Part shown: positions 8,807 to 17,484 of the stretch, in pieces | How positions within the stretch are numbered: the stretch's first letter is position 1 | Layout: every line of letters begins with the position of its first letter | DNA from: Rhodobacteraceae bacterium HIMB11 | Lineage (GTDB): Bacteria; Pseudomonadota; Alphaproteobacteria; Rhodobacterales; Rhodobacteraceae | DNA length: 64,000 nucleotides | Assembly: GCA_000472185.1 (NCBI GenBank) | Contig: AVDB01000003.1 | Span: 282,954 to 346,953 of the forward strand | Reading direction: 5' to 3' | Position numbers and translations under genes: made by a program | Notes under the pieces: model-generated | Seen by the model: the letters and a program-made list of their open reading frames with translations, nothing else | Database searches by the model: none | Told to the model about the DNA's origin: nothing

Positions 8807-9760
8807 ATGATTGGAGGATGCATGCTCCCTTCAAAATCTGGCTACGCCATTCTGTTCATTGTGTTGGGGATGTTCTTTATCTCGGTCAATGACATGGTCA
8901 TAAAACGGTTTTCTGGTGAATATCCGTTGCATCAGATGGTGTTCTTACGATCAGCGATTGGTATGTTTTTCACGCTTATTTTGATCCGCTTAGAAGGCGG
9001 CTGGCGTATCTTAAAAACGGATCAACCGGGATTGCATGCATTGCGTGCAGTGATGGTGTTTGCATCAAACATGACATATTTTGCGGCACTTGCGGTTTTG
9101 CCCCTGCCCGACGCAACAGCCCTGTTTTTCATCGCACCGATTATGATCACCGTTCTGTCCATTCCTATCCTGGGTGAACGCGTAGGGCCGCGAAGATGGG
9201 GGGCGGTGATCGTTGGATTTTGCGGCACACTTATCATGGTACGCGCCCAAGGCAGCACACGGGGCGACATCAGTATTTGGATTTACCTGTTGCCAATCCT
9301 TGCTGCGTTTTTCTACGCAACCATGCAAGTGTTGACGCGAAAGCTTGCAAAAACCAAAGCATCCGCAATGGCATTCTACATCCAGATTACATTTGTTCTG
9401 TTCTGCGGAATCAGCGGTTTAATCGTTGGAAATGGTCAATTTGTAGACAGCGTACAACACCCGAGTTTAGTCTTTCTTCTTCGTGCATGGATTGTCCCAA
9501 CAGCAGCGGATATGTCGTATTTTGTTCTAATTGGTATTCTTGCGACAGGGGTTGGATATTGCCTATCCCAAGCCTATCGCAGTGCGCCTGCAGCAACAGT
9601 TGCGCCGTTTGAATATGTCCTATTGCCCATGTCCATTGTATGGGGCTGGGTGATATTTGCAGACTGGCCTGGTCTGCCCGTTTGGTTTGGAAGCGCCACT
9701 ATCATTGCAGCAGGGCTTTATGTGATATGGCGTGAACATAAACTTTCGTCGCAAGACTGA
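8807..9760 (+). CDS. DMT superfamily (EamA) permease
   Basis: An integral inner-membrane protein of 317 residues with about ten hydrophobic helices in two EamA repeats (roughly residues 10-145 and 160-305). The repeat ends are marked by GERVGPRRWGAVIVGFCG and a proline-rich APFEYVLLPMSIVWGW. Family members export or import small metabolites such as amino acids, nucleosides or cofactors; I cannot assign the substrate. The start may instead be the ATG at 8822, six codons on, since GGAGGA lies just before it. The four-unit GTCGGT array is directly upstream and is the likely control region. Confidence 0.85.
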   Translation: MIGGCMLPSKSGYAILFIVLGMFFISVNDMVIKRFSGEYPLHQMVFLRSAIGMFFTLILIRLEGGWRILKTDQPGLHALRAVMVFASNMTYFAALAVLPLPDATALFFIAPIMITVLSIPILGERVGPRRWGAVIVGFCGTLIMVRAQGSTRGDISIWIYLLPILAAFFYATMQVLTRKLAKTKASAMAFYIQITFVLFCGISGLIVGNGQFVDSVQHPSLVFLLRAWIVPTAADMSYFVLIGILATGVGYCLSQAYRSAPAATVAPFEYVLLPMSIVWGWVIFADWPGLPVWFGSATIIAAGLYVIWREHKLSSQD

Positions 9761-9857
9761 CACAGATCCGGCCATTGTAACCTAACTAGGACAAGTAGCG
9801 CTTACGAAGATCACAAACATTTCCATCACATTGTAACAGACCCTGACTTAACGCGGT

Positions 9858-10355
9858 GTGAAATTAGACGGGCAACACATCAATCGCATCGTGTTGCAGC
9901 ATGCGAAGCGCAAATATAGCTTTACCTTGCACGATTTGCTCGAAACCACTTCTGCGCGTGTCTATTTACAGAGTGGCGATCGCACTACGGTCGAACGTCT
10001 AGGATATAAATCGAACAAGGTGTTTGTTCTGGGTAGTGTGAACCCGAATATCGTGAATATTGATCCTGAAATACGTCAAATCTTGGCGGATATCCTATTC
10101 ACATCCGATGGGGTTCTAAGCGCACCTGGCGCAAATAGATCAGAGGTTGATTTGCTGCGCGGTACTGATCCTGTGGTTGCCTATCATTTAGATGCATAAA
10201 GCCCCATGCGTTTGATCGTGGCCGATGCGATGGAACTGAGTCCCAACGACATTCTTTATGTTTTGGAACAGCCAATCGTATCGGTTAACCGCAACTTGGC
10301 ACCGATCACACCACTGCGCGCTGTGTTACCAGAAATCAGAAATGAGTTGAATTAA
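9858..10355 (+). pseudogene. Remnant of a Wza-like polysaccharide export protein (SLBB type)
   Basis: One frame encodes ARVYLQSGDRTTVERLGYK, then GSVNPNIVNIDPEIRQ and VDLLRGTDPVVAYHLDA, is interrupted by TAA at 10197-10199, and continues in the same frame as SPMRLIVADAMELSPNDILY to a stop at 10353-10355. The two parts join as the SLBB and C-terminal region of outer-membrane polysaccharide export proteins, where a Gln codon (CAA) would be expected in place of the TAA. The N-terminal half, with signal peptide, lipobox and the Poly_export domain, is missing: an in-frame stop lies just before the GTG at 9858. The gene is thus truncated and interrupted, probably non-functional. No capsule genes adjoin it. 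Confidence 0.75.
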
Positions 10356-10495
10356 GGGTGCGATTAAATTTGAAGGGATAAGCAAAATTGAACCGCAACG
10401 AACCTGGTTAGAAAGCTACTGACGGGACATCGGTTCGCAAACGCATCTTAGCCTCAGAACCGTTATTGCAGCGTTAATCTAAGGTTAACTTTTCA
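10356..10495. other. Non-coding stretch after the export-protein remnant
   Basis: This stretch of 140 bases lies between the remnant and the end of the dehydrogenase gene on the other strand. I see no reading frame with similarity, no hairpin with a T-tract and no repeat. It may be decayed sequence from the same lost locus. Confidence 0.5.
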
Positions 10496-11506
10496 TCAAA
10501 TACGCGCTTTTTCCGCAAAATTTTGAGATTTTATAGCGATTTCCATTGTTAAATAGGCATGCGCCTGTGTCATTGCGGTTTCTGACCTGTCCTGAACATC
10601 TGTTATAAGATTCGCAAAATATGGCAAGGGTTGGTCGCGGCAGTCGATATAGATATTCTGATCACGGTTCACCAAATAAAGGTTATCGGTGCGGTGCGGC
10701 TGCCCGATATCGGTATATTTGCGAACCTCAATCGATCCTTCTGTGCCCAAAATAAACAGTCGGCCGTCCCCCCATGTCGGTAATCCATCGGGCGTGAACC
10801 AATCAAGACGAAGATACCCATGTCCACCATCCCCCATTAGAGTCATTTCCCCATAATCCTGAAACCCAGGCTCATCAGGCAAGGATGTATTTTCAACGTG
10901 GGCATGGGCGATTTGAACATCGGTCGATCTGGTAAAGTGCAAAAACTGATCTACTTGGTGTGATCCAATATCGCATAAAATTCCACCGTATCGTTCACGT
11001 TCAAAATACCAACGTGGGCGCGTTTTCAAATTTTGTTTATGCGGCGCAAGAGTGACAACCTGAACAACACGCCCAATGTCACCTTGGCGCACCAATTCAG
11101 CGGCCTTTGTTACGGCGCGCACCTCAAAACGTTCGGAAAAATTGACGGACCAAATTCGTCCTGTTCTTTCTTGTGTCGCCTTAATCGCTGCCAAATGCTC
11201 CATGGTTGTGCACCCGGGTTTATCCACCATCACATCTTTGCCTGCTTCCATCGCCTCAATCGCCAGTTTCGCGCGATCCGCAGGAACGGCGGAAATCAGA
11301 ATCATATCAATGTTTGGATCTTCTAAAATACGGCGACGGTCCTGCATTTTTTGGACCTGTGGGAAAACCTGATTGAATTTTTCCTCGGTCACAGCTAGCC
11401 CATCGGTCCAATACATATCGCATGTGCACCCCTGCTGCTGCATATGCGTCAGCATGCCAAAGATGTGGCCGTGATCAATGCCCAGTATCCCTAGATTTAA
11501 CGCCAT
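10496..11506 (-). CDS. Gfo/Idh/MocA family NAD(P)-dependent oxidoreductase
   Basis: The N-terminal Rossmann domain is slightly unusual (GILGIDHGHIFGML in place of GxGxxG), followed by VDKPGC for the family EKP motif and an ICD-like CDIGSHQVDQFLHF holding the catalytic His. The C-terminal alpha/beta domain follows from about residue 130. Enzymes of this family oxidise or reduce sugar hydroxyls or act in glycoside conversions. It starts three bases after the stop of a second Gfo/Idh/MocA gene and is the last gene of a GH3-linked operon, so a role in processing a released sugar is inferred. Confidence 0.85.
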   Translation of the reverse strand: MALNLGILGIDHGHIFGMLTHMQQQGCTCDMYWTDGLAVTEEKFNQVFPQVQKMQDRRRILEDPNIDMILISAVPADRAKLAIEAMEAGKDVMVDKPGCTTMEHLAAIKATQERTGRIWSVNFSERFEVRAVTKAAELVRQGDIGRVVQVVTLAPHKQNLKTRPRWYFERERYGGILCDIGSHQVDQFLHFTRSTDVQIAHAHVENTSLPDEPGFQDYGEMTLMGDGGHGYLRLDWFTPDGLPTWGDGRLFILGTEGSIEVRKYTDIGQPHRTDNLYLVNRDQNIYIDCRDQPLPYFANLITDVQDRSETAMTQAHAYLTMEIAIKSQNFAEKARI

Positions 11507-11509
11507 CTT

Positions 11510-12532
11510 TTATACTACCTCTACTGTGCAAATTGTGCCTGATTTTGAAGACCGCTCTAACGCGTCGATCAATGCATGAACCTTTAACGCCTCTTCCCCT
11601 GTGACAAGGCAGGGGCGATTTTCCGCAAGTGATCGCGCAAAATCTTCAATCATCCATTGATGCCAATCGGATGTAAACGCCATTGGGTCTGCACCCGAGC
11701 CCGATGTCGCCGCGTGTCCTAATGTTTGCGCTCGACCATCCCGCCAATCTATCCGAAGCGTTCCTGCATCCAAGGTCACACTGCCCTTTGCGCAATGCAC
11801 AGTGATGGTTTCGCCCCGCCCTGGATAAGCAGATGTTGTTGCAAACACATGACCCATGGCACCGGACGCAAACCGCAAACCAGCGGACACAAAATCCTCG
11901 GCCTCCATGTCATGACTTTTCGATGTGGCCGCCAGCGCCGAAACCGTCTTCACAGGGCCCGTCAATGACAGCATCAAATCCAGGGTGTGGATCGCCTGTG
12001 ATATCATCACACCACCCCCATCACGTGCATAGGATCCGCGACCTGGCGCATCATAATAGGATTGATCACGCCACCACGGAACCGAAACCTCAATCACATG
12101 AATATCCCCAAGATCGTCGAGGAGGAGACGCAATTGCTCAACAACAGGACGGACGCGATGTTGGAGCATGATGCCAAGGCGAACATCATGCTGCGCACAG
12201 ATATCGATCAAATCACGTGCATTTTGCAAATTACGCTCAACAGGTTTTTCCATCAAAATGGGTTTACCTGCACGTGCCAAGCGTTCAACGATAGCCAACC
12301 GCGCATTGGGCGGCGTTGTGACAATCACAAAATCGACATCCGATGCGATGATTTCATCAATGTCGTTTGCAGCACGCGCACCCAAGTCGGGCCATTGTTG
12401 GACAAAGGCATCACGGCTGTCCGTGGTACGTGCGTAGATCAGATCAAGCGTGATATCCGCGCTGTTCAATATGGCCTGCGCATAAGTGCCAGAAACCATT
12501 CCCAAACCAACCATCGCGCATTTCATTGCCAA
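11510..12532 (-). CDS. Gfo/Idh/MocA family NAD(P)-dependent oxidoreductase
   Basis: A canonical family member of 340 residues: Rossmann motif MVGLGMVSGTYA, the MEKPVERN segment and the C-terminal-domain motif DGGGVMISQAIHTLDLML with the catalytic His and Asp. It is only distantly similar to its downstream partner, so the two probably act on successive intermediates or form a hetero-pair. It lies 61 bases behind the GH3 beta-glucosidase gene and three bases ahead of the second dehydrogenase. Substrate is unassigned; a sugar or inositol-like polyol freed by the GH3 enzyme is the simplest guess. Confidence 0.88.
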   Translation of the reverse strand: MAMKCAMVGLGMVSGTYAQAILNSADITLDLIYARTTDSRDAFVQQWPDLGARAANDIDEIIASDVDFVIVTTPPNARLAIVERLARAGKPILMEKPVERNLQNARDLIDICAQHDVRLGIMLQHRVRPVVEQLRLLLDDLGDIHVIEVSVPWWRDQSYYDAPGRGSYARDGGGVMISQAIHTLDLMLSLTGPVKTVSALAATSKSHDMEAEDFVSAGLRFASGAMGHVFATTSAYPGRGETITVHCAKGSVTLDAGTLRIDWRDGRAQTLGHAATSGSGADPMAFTSDWHQWMIEDFARSLAENRPCLVTGEEALKVHALIDALERSSKSGTICTVEVV

Positions 12533-12593
12533 TTCCCCAATCTGTTATTTGGAAATGTGGCACAGTGATTTCACTGGGTCCATGCAAAACTGA

Positions 12594-15050
12594 TTAGACG
12601 GGGAGCGTGCAGGCCCCTTGTGTCACATCCTGCGTCATCACAATATCTGTTGATGAAAACCCGATGTGCAGGGTGTATGTCCCCCCGTTCACTCGCCAGC
12701 ATTCTGAACCAACATCAAAATAGGCAAAATCACGAGGAGAAAGCGTTAAATTCACCGTGGTTTTTTCACCCGCCTTCAAGGCCACTTTTGCAAAGGCACG
12801 CAGTTCTTTTTCAGGGCGATCAACGGCCGCGCCATGATCTGAAAGATAGAGTTGCACAACACTCGATCCGTCGCGGTTCCCGATGTTCGTTACGTCAACA
12901 GACACCACAACATCTTTGTCATTTGCACGCGTAAAGACATTCGATAGCGAAAATTCAGTATAGCTGAGCCCATGGCCAAATGGGAACAAGGGTGTGATCC
13001 CGTGTTTTTCGTAATGACGATAACCGACAAAAACACCCTCGCCGTATCGCACTGTTCCTGCAGCACCCGGATATATTTCGGGGTCTTGGCTGTGGCTTGG
13101 GTTATCCTCCCATCGCGCGGGAAAGGTTTGCGGCAAACGGCCACCGGGATCGACATCCCCAAACAGGACATCGGCAATCGCGTTTCCACATTCTTGGCCT
13201 GGATACCAAGTTTGTAATACTGCCGGGGTCTGTGCAACCCATGGCATTTCCACGGGTCCACCCGTTTGCAGAACAACAACCGTATTGGGATTTGCGGCAC
13301 AGACGGCAGAGATCAAGGCGTTTTGGTTGCGTGGCAGGTCGATGTTTTCCAAATCGGACCCTTCTGTATCCCATTCGCCCGAACGGCCCACAAAAACCAC
13401 AGCGGTATCGCAGCGCGCTGCCGCAGCAACCGCCGCATCAATTTCGGTTTGGCCAAGGACGCGCGACACACCAAAACGGAACGCCGTGAAATACAAATTG
13501 TCCGCGGGTTTGGTGCGCAAGTCCATCACTACGGAAACGGTCTGCCCCGCGCTTAGGGTGACATTTCCTGTGCGCTCATCGCAGCCCTCTTCAAAGAACG
13601 TGCGCCCCTTGCTCCACGTGTCCCACGCATCAACAACCAATGCGCCATCAACGTAAAGTTTCGCATACCCCGCAGCGTGCAGGCCAAAACTGTGTTCCCC
13701 GTCTTCTGACGCGGTGAAGGTTCCAGACACGCGGACGGAAAAAGCGTTTGAATTGACTTTGCCTTCGGCCACCTCTTCATGCCAGAAAACCACTGATCCA
13801 TCGATTGTATCGGTGTGTACCGCAGGTCCGCGCAAGTCTTCATTATCGAAATATTCTACGTGGAATTCACCCTCGATCACAGGTTCCCAACGGTGATTTG
13901 CGCATCCCTTGGCAAATTTGATGCGGTCCTGACCGATGCGCTGGATCATGCCATCCAGCGGGGTGATCCGATAATGTGGGTTTAATTGCGCCGATCCGCC
14001 CCCCATGATTTGTGCAACATCTGCGTTGGGACCAATCACCGCAACTGTGCCGCTGTCGGGGTTTAGCGGCAGTGCGCCATCATTCTTCAACATGACCGTT
14101 CCTGCAGACCCTGCCTGTCGGATGAGGGCACGATGTTCGGGGTGATTGTCTGCATGTTCTTCAAAGGGTCGATGATCAGACAAGGAACCGACACGTTCCA
14201 TCAATCGCAACATGGCAAGCGCACGTTCACGCACTATTTCTACACGCACCAATCCATCGTGGACCGCCTGAACCAATTTGGCACCCCGATCGCGCGTTGG
14301 ACCCGGCATTTCCAAATCCAATCCTGCATTCACCGTGGGGGCCGTTGTGCGAGATCCGAACCAATCGGACATCACAACGCCATCACAGCCCCATTCGTCG
14401 CGCAAAACCTTGGTCAACAGCCATTCGTTTTCGGCGGTGTAGATGCCATTTAGTTTGTTGTAGGAGGACATTATGCCCCAAACGTCCGCCTCTTTAACGG
14501 CCGCCTCAAACGGGCGCAGGTACACCTCACGCAGTGTGCGTTCATCAATGGCCGAATTGATTGTGGTTCGCTCAATCTCGGATTCATTCCCGATGAAATG
14601 TTTCACTGTCGCGGCCACGCCGTTTCTCTGCAAACCTGTGATATAGGCCACAGCCAGATCGGCTGCCAATTCAGGATCTTCGGAATAGCATTCAAAATTC
14701 CGCCCGTTGGTGACCGTGCGATGCATATTAATCGTTGGACCCAGCAGCATATGCGCGCCCTTTGATTTCACCTCATCCGCGATAGCCGCACCAATGCGAT
14801 GCACCAGATACACGTCCCATGTTGCGCCCAGTGCAATACCAACAGGAAAACAGGCAGCCGTCACCCCACCAATAATTGATCCACTGCCGCGCGCACCGTT
14901 GGGCCCATCTGTCACACGTAACTTTGCAATCCCCAACCGATCAATCGCGGGGGTCGACCAGTAATCGGCACCCGCAAGAATGGAAACTTGTTCCTCAAGC
15001 GTGAGAAGATCAATCAATTCATCGGCCGTTTTATGTGAAGTGTGCGTCAT
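12594..15050 (-). CDS. Family 3 glycoside hydrolase (beta-glucosidase type) with inserted PA14 domain
   Basis: The order of domains is GH3 N-terminal barrel (about residues 15-300, with VKHFIGNESE and the nucleophile Asp in VVMSDWFGSR), the start of the GH3 C-terminal domain (MLKNDGALPLNPDSGTVAVI), an inserted PA14 domain (about 375-520, FHVEYFDNEDLRG), the rest of the C-domain and a fibronectin-III-like end. The insertion usually shapes the substrate site. No signal peptide is seen, so it works in the cytosol on imported beta-glycosides. The start is uncertain: ATG 15050 has a weak GGAA before it; ATG 15062 and TTG 15080 are alternatives. Confidence 0.9.
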   Translation of the reverse strand: MTHTSHKTADELIDLLTLEEQVSILAGADYWSTPAIDRLGIAKLRVTDGPNGARGSGSIIGGVTAACFPVGIALGATWDVYLVHRIGAAIADEVKSKGAHMLLGPTINMHRTVTNGRNFECYSEDPELAADLAVAYITGLQRNGVAATVKHFIGNESEIERTTINSAIDERTLREVYLRPFEAAVKEADVWGIMSSYNKLNGIYTAENEWLLTKVLRDEWGCDGVVMSDWFGSRTTAPTVNAGLDLEMPGPTRDRGAKLVQAVHDGLVRVEIVRERALAMLRLMERVGSLSDHRPFEEHADNHPEHRALIRQAGSAGTVMLKNDGALPLNPDSGTVAVIGPNADVAQIMGGGSAQLNPHYRITPLDGMIQRIGQDRIKFAKGCANHRWEPVIEGEFHVEYFDNEDLRGPAVHTDTIDGSVVFWHEEVAEGKVNSNAFSVRVSGTFTASEDGEHSFGLHAAGYAKLYVDGALVVDAWDTWSKGRTFFEEGCDERTGNVTLSAGQTVSVVMDLRTKPADNLYFTAFRFGVSRVLGQTEIDAAVAAAARCDTAVVFVGRSGEWDTEGSDLENIDLPRNQNALISAVCAANPNTVVVLQTGGPVEMPWVAQTPAVLQTWYPGQECGNAIADVLFGDVDPGGRLPQTFPARWEDNPSHSQDPEIYPGAAGTVRYGEGVFVGYRHYEKHGITPLFPFGHGLSYTEFSLSNVFTRANDKDVVVSVDVTNIGNRDGSSVVQLYLSDHGAAVDRPEKELRAFAKVALKAGEKTTVNLTLSPRDFAYFDVGSECWRVNGGTYTLHIGFSSTDIVMTQDVTQGACTLPV

Positions 15051-15163
15051 GCTGCGTTCCATTACAGAGGTATTTGCCAAAGGTTTTACAACCCAGACCG
15101 TTTAAATTGTGGCCCAACTACCACTAGATCCTGCCCTGCGACAATAAGGTATCATTTATATTC

Positions 15164-15192
15164 TTGTAATTGAATGTAACAGAGACTAAATG
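15164..15192 (+). promoter_or_regulatory. Candidate promoter of the small RNA
   Basis: TTGTAA (15164-15169) and TAAATG (15187-15192) are spaced by 17 bases and point toward the hairpin-terminator unit beginning near 15197. The boxes match the sigma-70 consensus only moderately. Confidence 0.4.
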
Positions 15193-15196
15193 CAGT

Positions 15197-15257
15197 GGTG
15201 TACATTAGTACACCTCCCTGTTGGACTGGCCCCGCATCATTTGCGGGGCCTTTTTTT
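15197..15257 (+). ncRNA. Candidate trans-acting small RNA (about 60 nt)
   Basis: Between two minus-strand genes the plus strand holds a compact RNA layout: a perfect hairpin GGTGTAC-ATTA-GTACACC (15197-15214), a short single-stranded TCCCTGTTGGACT that includes a Shine-Dalgarno-complementary CTCCCT, and a strong intrinsic terminator. There is no plus-strand protein gene upstream that the terminator could serve. A promoter-like pair lies just before it. CU-rich loops of this kind in alphaproteobacterial small RNAs pair with ribosome binding sites. Targets are unknown. Confidence 0.55.
15228..15257 (+). terminator. Strong rho-independent terminator
   Basis: GGCCCCGCA-TCATT-TGCGGGGCC is a perfect nine-pair stem (15228-15250) followed by seven Ts on the plus strand. 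On the minus strand no T-run follows, so it ends the plus-strand small RNA candidate, not the GH3 region. Confidence 0.88.
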
Positions 15258-16044
15258 ATTCTGAATACAAAACTGGAAACTCTGGCGCATCAAAGGGCGT
15301 GCCCGGGGTGTAATCTAAATCGGGAAACGCAGGTGATGTGGTTCCAAGGCGTTTCGCAAAAACAGCGTCATCCCCAACCCAACGCATCGAAATCACACGA
15401 CGGCGGTTTGGCGAGGCGTTGGCGGGAGCGCCGTGCAACGTGCGAAAGTTGAACGCAACCGCATCCCCTGGTTCCATTTCCCAACCCAGGATATCCAATT
15501 CATCCCGCAGGTTATCCACGTCAGGCACAGCCTCACTTGTGTCCCCTTCAAACAGGTCGGTTCCATCAAAACGCTGTGGTTTGAAATCTTTACCCCATTT
15601 GTGCGAACCCGCGATATATTCAATCGTACGTTCCCGCGGGATAGGATCCAAGGGGACCCAAAAACTGACGCTTTGACGTCCTTCGCACAAGTAATAAGGC
15701 TGATCCTGATGCCATGGAGTGACGACCGAATTCCCGGGTTCTTTCACCAGAATATGATCATGAAACACACGCGCGGTTTTTGATTGCATCAATTTTGCGG
15801 CCAATTCGGGCATAGCAGAGTCCCGTACCAATGCGCGATATCCATCAAACTGATCCCATACAACATAATCCTGAAAAAACGCTTGTCCCCCATCATCAGG
15901 GCGATAGGTTCGTTCGCGCCAACTGGGATTTTGCATGTTTTCTTCGATTGCTTCACGAGCTGTTTCAACAAAATCCGCGAAAACACCTTTTAGCAACACA
16001 GCGCCGTTTTTTTGGAAATCGTCAATTTGGGATTGCTCAAGCAT
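15256..16044 (-). CDS. Phytanoyl-CoA dioxygenase family protein (Fe(II)/2-oxoglutarate oxygenase)
   Basis: A PhyH-fold oxygenase of about 262 residues. The metal ligands are seen as His-x-Asp in TPWHQDQPYY and the distal His in FRTLHGAPANAS, with an Arg-bearing segment RRVISMRWVGDD for 2-oxoglutarate. Such enzymes hydroxylate small molecules in the cytosol. GGAG stands six bases before the ATG at 16044, which I prefer over the GTG at 16059. The GH3 gene follows 205 bases downstream on the same strand, with the small RNA candidate encoded opposite the gap. Substrate unknown; a second PhyH-like gene is at 40792. Confidence 0.87.
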   Translation of the reverse strand: MLEQSQIDDFQKNGAVLLKGVFADFVETAREAIEENMQNPSWRERTYRPDDGGQAFFQDYVVWDQFDGYRALVRDSAMPELAAKLMQSKTARVFHDHILVKEPGNSVVTPWHQDQPYYLCEGRQSVSFWVPLDPIPRERTIEYIAGSHKWGKDFKPQRFDGTDLFEGDTSEAVPDVDNLRDELDILGWEMEPGDAVAFNFRTLHGAPANASPNRRRVISMRWVGDDAVFAKRLGTTSPAFPDLDYTPGTPFDAPEFPVLYSE

Positions 16045-16103
16045 ATTTTTCTCCACCACTTTTCATTTGATGAATGCACAGGATATTTTCAGGTGCAATC
16101 GGA

Positions 16104-16460
16104 TTAAGTAACGCTCCAATCCTGACTTAGATCAGGAACAAAGGCTTCAATCACGCAGGTGGCCACCACGGTTGGGTTTTCGCCCGCGGTCGTTGTGATG
16201 TTATGACCGCCAAAGACAACGTTGATCTGCGGATTGCCACGCGGCACTTCGGCCATCAGGCGATCAACATCAACTTGTTCTGGGTCTTGCACGCCAATCG
16301 TTACTTTGACGTTCATGACCGAATGATCCAAATCCAGTGAACGAAACAGAATGATCGAACTATGCCGAATTGCATCGTTAAACGCCCTGAGTGCAGCCTT
16401 AGTATAATCCATCCCGTATAGGTCGGCACCCGACCCCATTTCCAAAATCAACCGTTTCAT
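16104..16460 (-). CDS. Lin0512 family protein (TIGR02058), copy 2
   Basis: A 118-residue protein of unknown function. It keeps the family N-terminal block LEMGSGADLYGMDYTKAA, where the usual GxGxDxHG is changed to G-S-G-A-D-L-Y-G (His to Tyr). The ATG overlaps the stop of the upstream paralogue by four bases, so the two are translationally coupled, pointing to a hetero-oligomer. Local sequence gives no pathway clue beyond neighbouring small conserved genes. Confidence 0.75.
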   Translation of the reverse strand: MKRLILEMGSGADLYGMDYTKAALRAFNDAIRHSSIILFRSLDLDHSVMNVKVTIGVQDPEQVDVDRLMAEVPRGNPQINVVFGGHNITTTAGENPTVVATCVIEAFVPDLSQDWSVT

Positions 16461-16822
16461 GCCGCACGCTCCTTTTTCGTGACATCCAGTGACACGATGA
16501 TCGCTGCATGTGCGATAATTGCACTGGGTTGATCTGGTTTATTTGGGTTTGGAATGTCCAAGCCACCTTGCACGGCTGTGGCCGTTACGTTGCCATAGGG
16601 AAATTCCGCCTCAACCGCGGTTAGGTCAATAAGATCCGGATTTTGGCAGGCGATTTCTGCCTTGATCTGCATGCTGCTTTTTTCTGCGCCAAAGACTTCT
16701 ACCAAATTGATCGAATTACGCCACAGGGCGTCACGCACTGCGCGGCAGGCGGCTTTGGTATAGCTTCCTGAACGCAGGGCACTGCCCACACCCAGTTCAA
16801 GGATCATTGGCAATTGGGACAT
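16457..16822 (-). CDS. Lin0512 family protein, copy 1 (divergent)
   Basis: A 121-residue paralogue of the gene it overlaps: compare LELGVGSALRSGSYTKAACRA here with the EMGSGADLYGMDYTKAA block of the partner. This copy lacks the Asp and His of the GxGxDxHG motif, so any active site there would be contributed by the partner. The ATG at 16822 has AGGAAAT before it; the frame stays open to 16969 but that part overlaps the divergent yaiI start. The product is presumably cytosolic. Function unknown. Confidence 0.72.
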   Translation of the reverse strand: MSQLPMILELGVGSALRSGSYTKAACRAVRDALWRNSINLVEVFGAEKSSMQIKAEIACQNPDLIDLTAVEAEFPYGNVTATAVQGGLDIPNPNKPDQPSAIIAHAAIIVSLDVTKKERAA

Positions 16823-16962
16823 TTGATTTCCTGTTGCAAAGTTGAGTGACTTCAATTTACCCGTCCCCAAAATGAAAGCAATGCGTGATTTTCCGATTTG
16901 TCCGTGACCCCCAATGCGTTTCACGATATGTCGGGGAAAGAAATGACTAACGGGCGATTTAG

Positions 16963-17412
16963 ATGACAAAGATTTACGTTGATGCTGACGCCTGCCCCGT
17001 CAAAGCAGAAGTGGAAAAGACTGCCACACGCCACAAAATTCCAGTATTTATTGTCAGCAACGGCGGCATTCGCCCATCTCAAAACCCGATTGTCACAACC
17101 GTAGTTGTGGACCACGGCGCGGACGTGGCGGATCAGTGGATCGCCGATCATTGCGGCACAGGGGATATTGTTGTCACATCTGATATTCCACTGGCCGCCC
17201 GTGCGATTGAACACGGATCACTTGTCGTAAAGCCCAATGGTGAAATTTTGACGCCAAAAAACATTGGGCCCGTATTAGCCGCGCGTGATTTGATGTCGGA
17301 TATTCGATCGGCCGATCCGTTTTTTCAGGGTCGATCCAAAGCGTTTTCGAAATCAGATCGGTCCCGATTTTTGGATGCACTGGAGCGCGTTATTCGACAA
17401 AGCCAAAGATAA
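16963..17412 (+). CDS. YaiI/YqxD family protein (UPF0178)
   Basis: A 149-residue conserved protein of the YaiI/YqxD family, related to PIN-like nuclease folds. Typical features are the N-terminal MTKIYVDADACPVK, the central DIVVTSDIPLAARAIE and the late GPVLAARDLMSDIR. The conserved Asp residues at the N-terminus and in TSDIPLA could bind a metal. No biochemical role is firmly established for the family. It is divergent from the Lin0512 pair, with 140 bases between the starts. The DUF2237 gene follows 72 bases after its stop. Confidence 0.88.
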   Translation: MTKIYVDADACPVKAEVEKTATRHKIPVFIVSNGGIRPSQNPIVTTVVVDHGADVADQWIADHCGTGDIVVTSDIPLAARAIEHGSLVVKPNGEILTPKNIGPVLAARDLMSDIRSADPFFQGRSKAFSKSDRSRFLDALERVIRQSQR

Positions 17413-17484
17413 CGCGTCGAAAATTTCGGATGACAAGCTTTGGCCTTGCACTACCTTCGTCATAGCCAACAGTTTGGAGACCCC

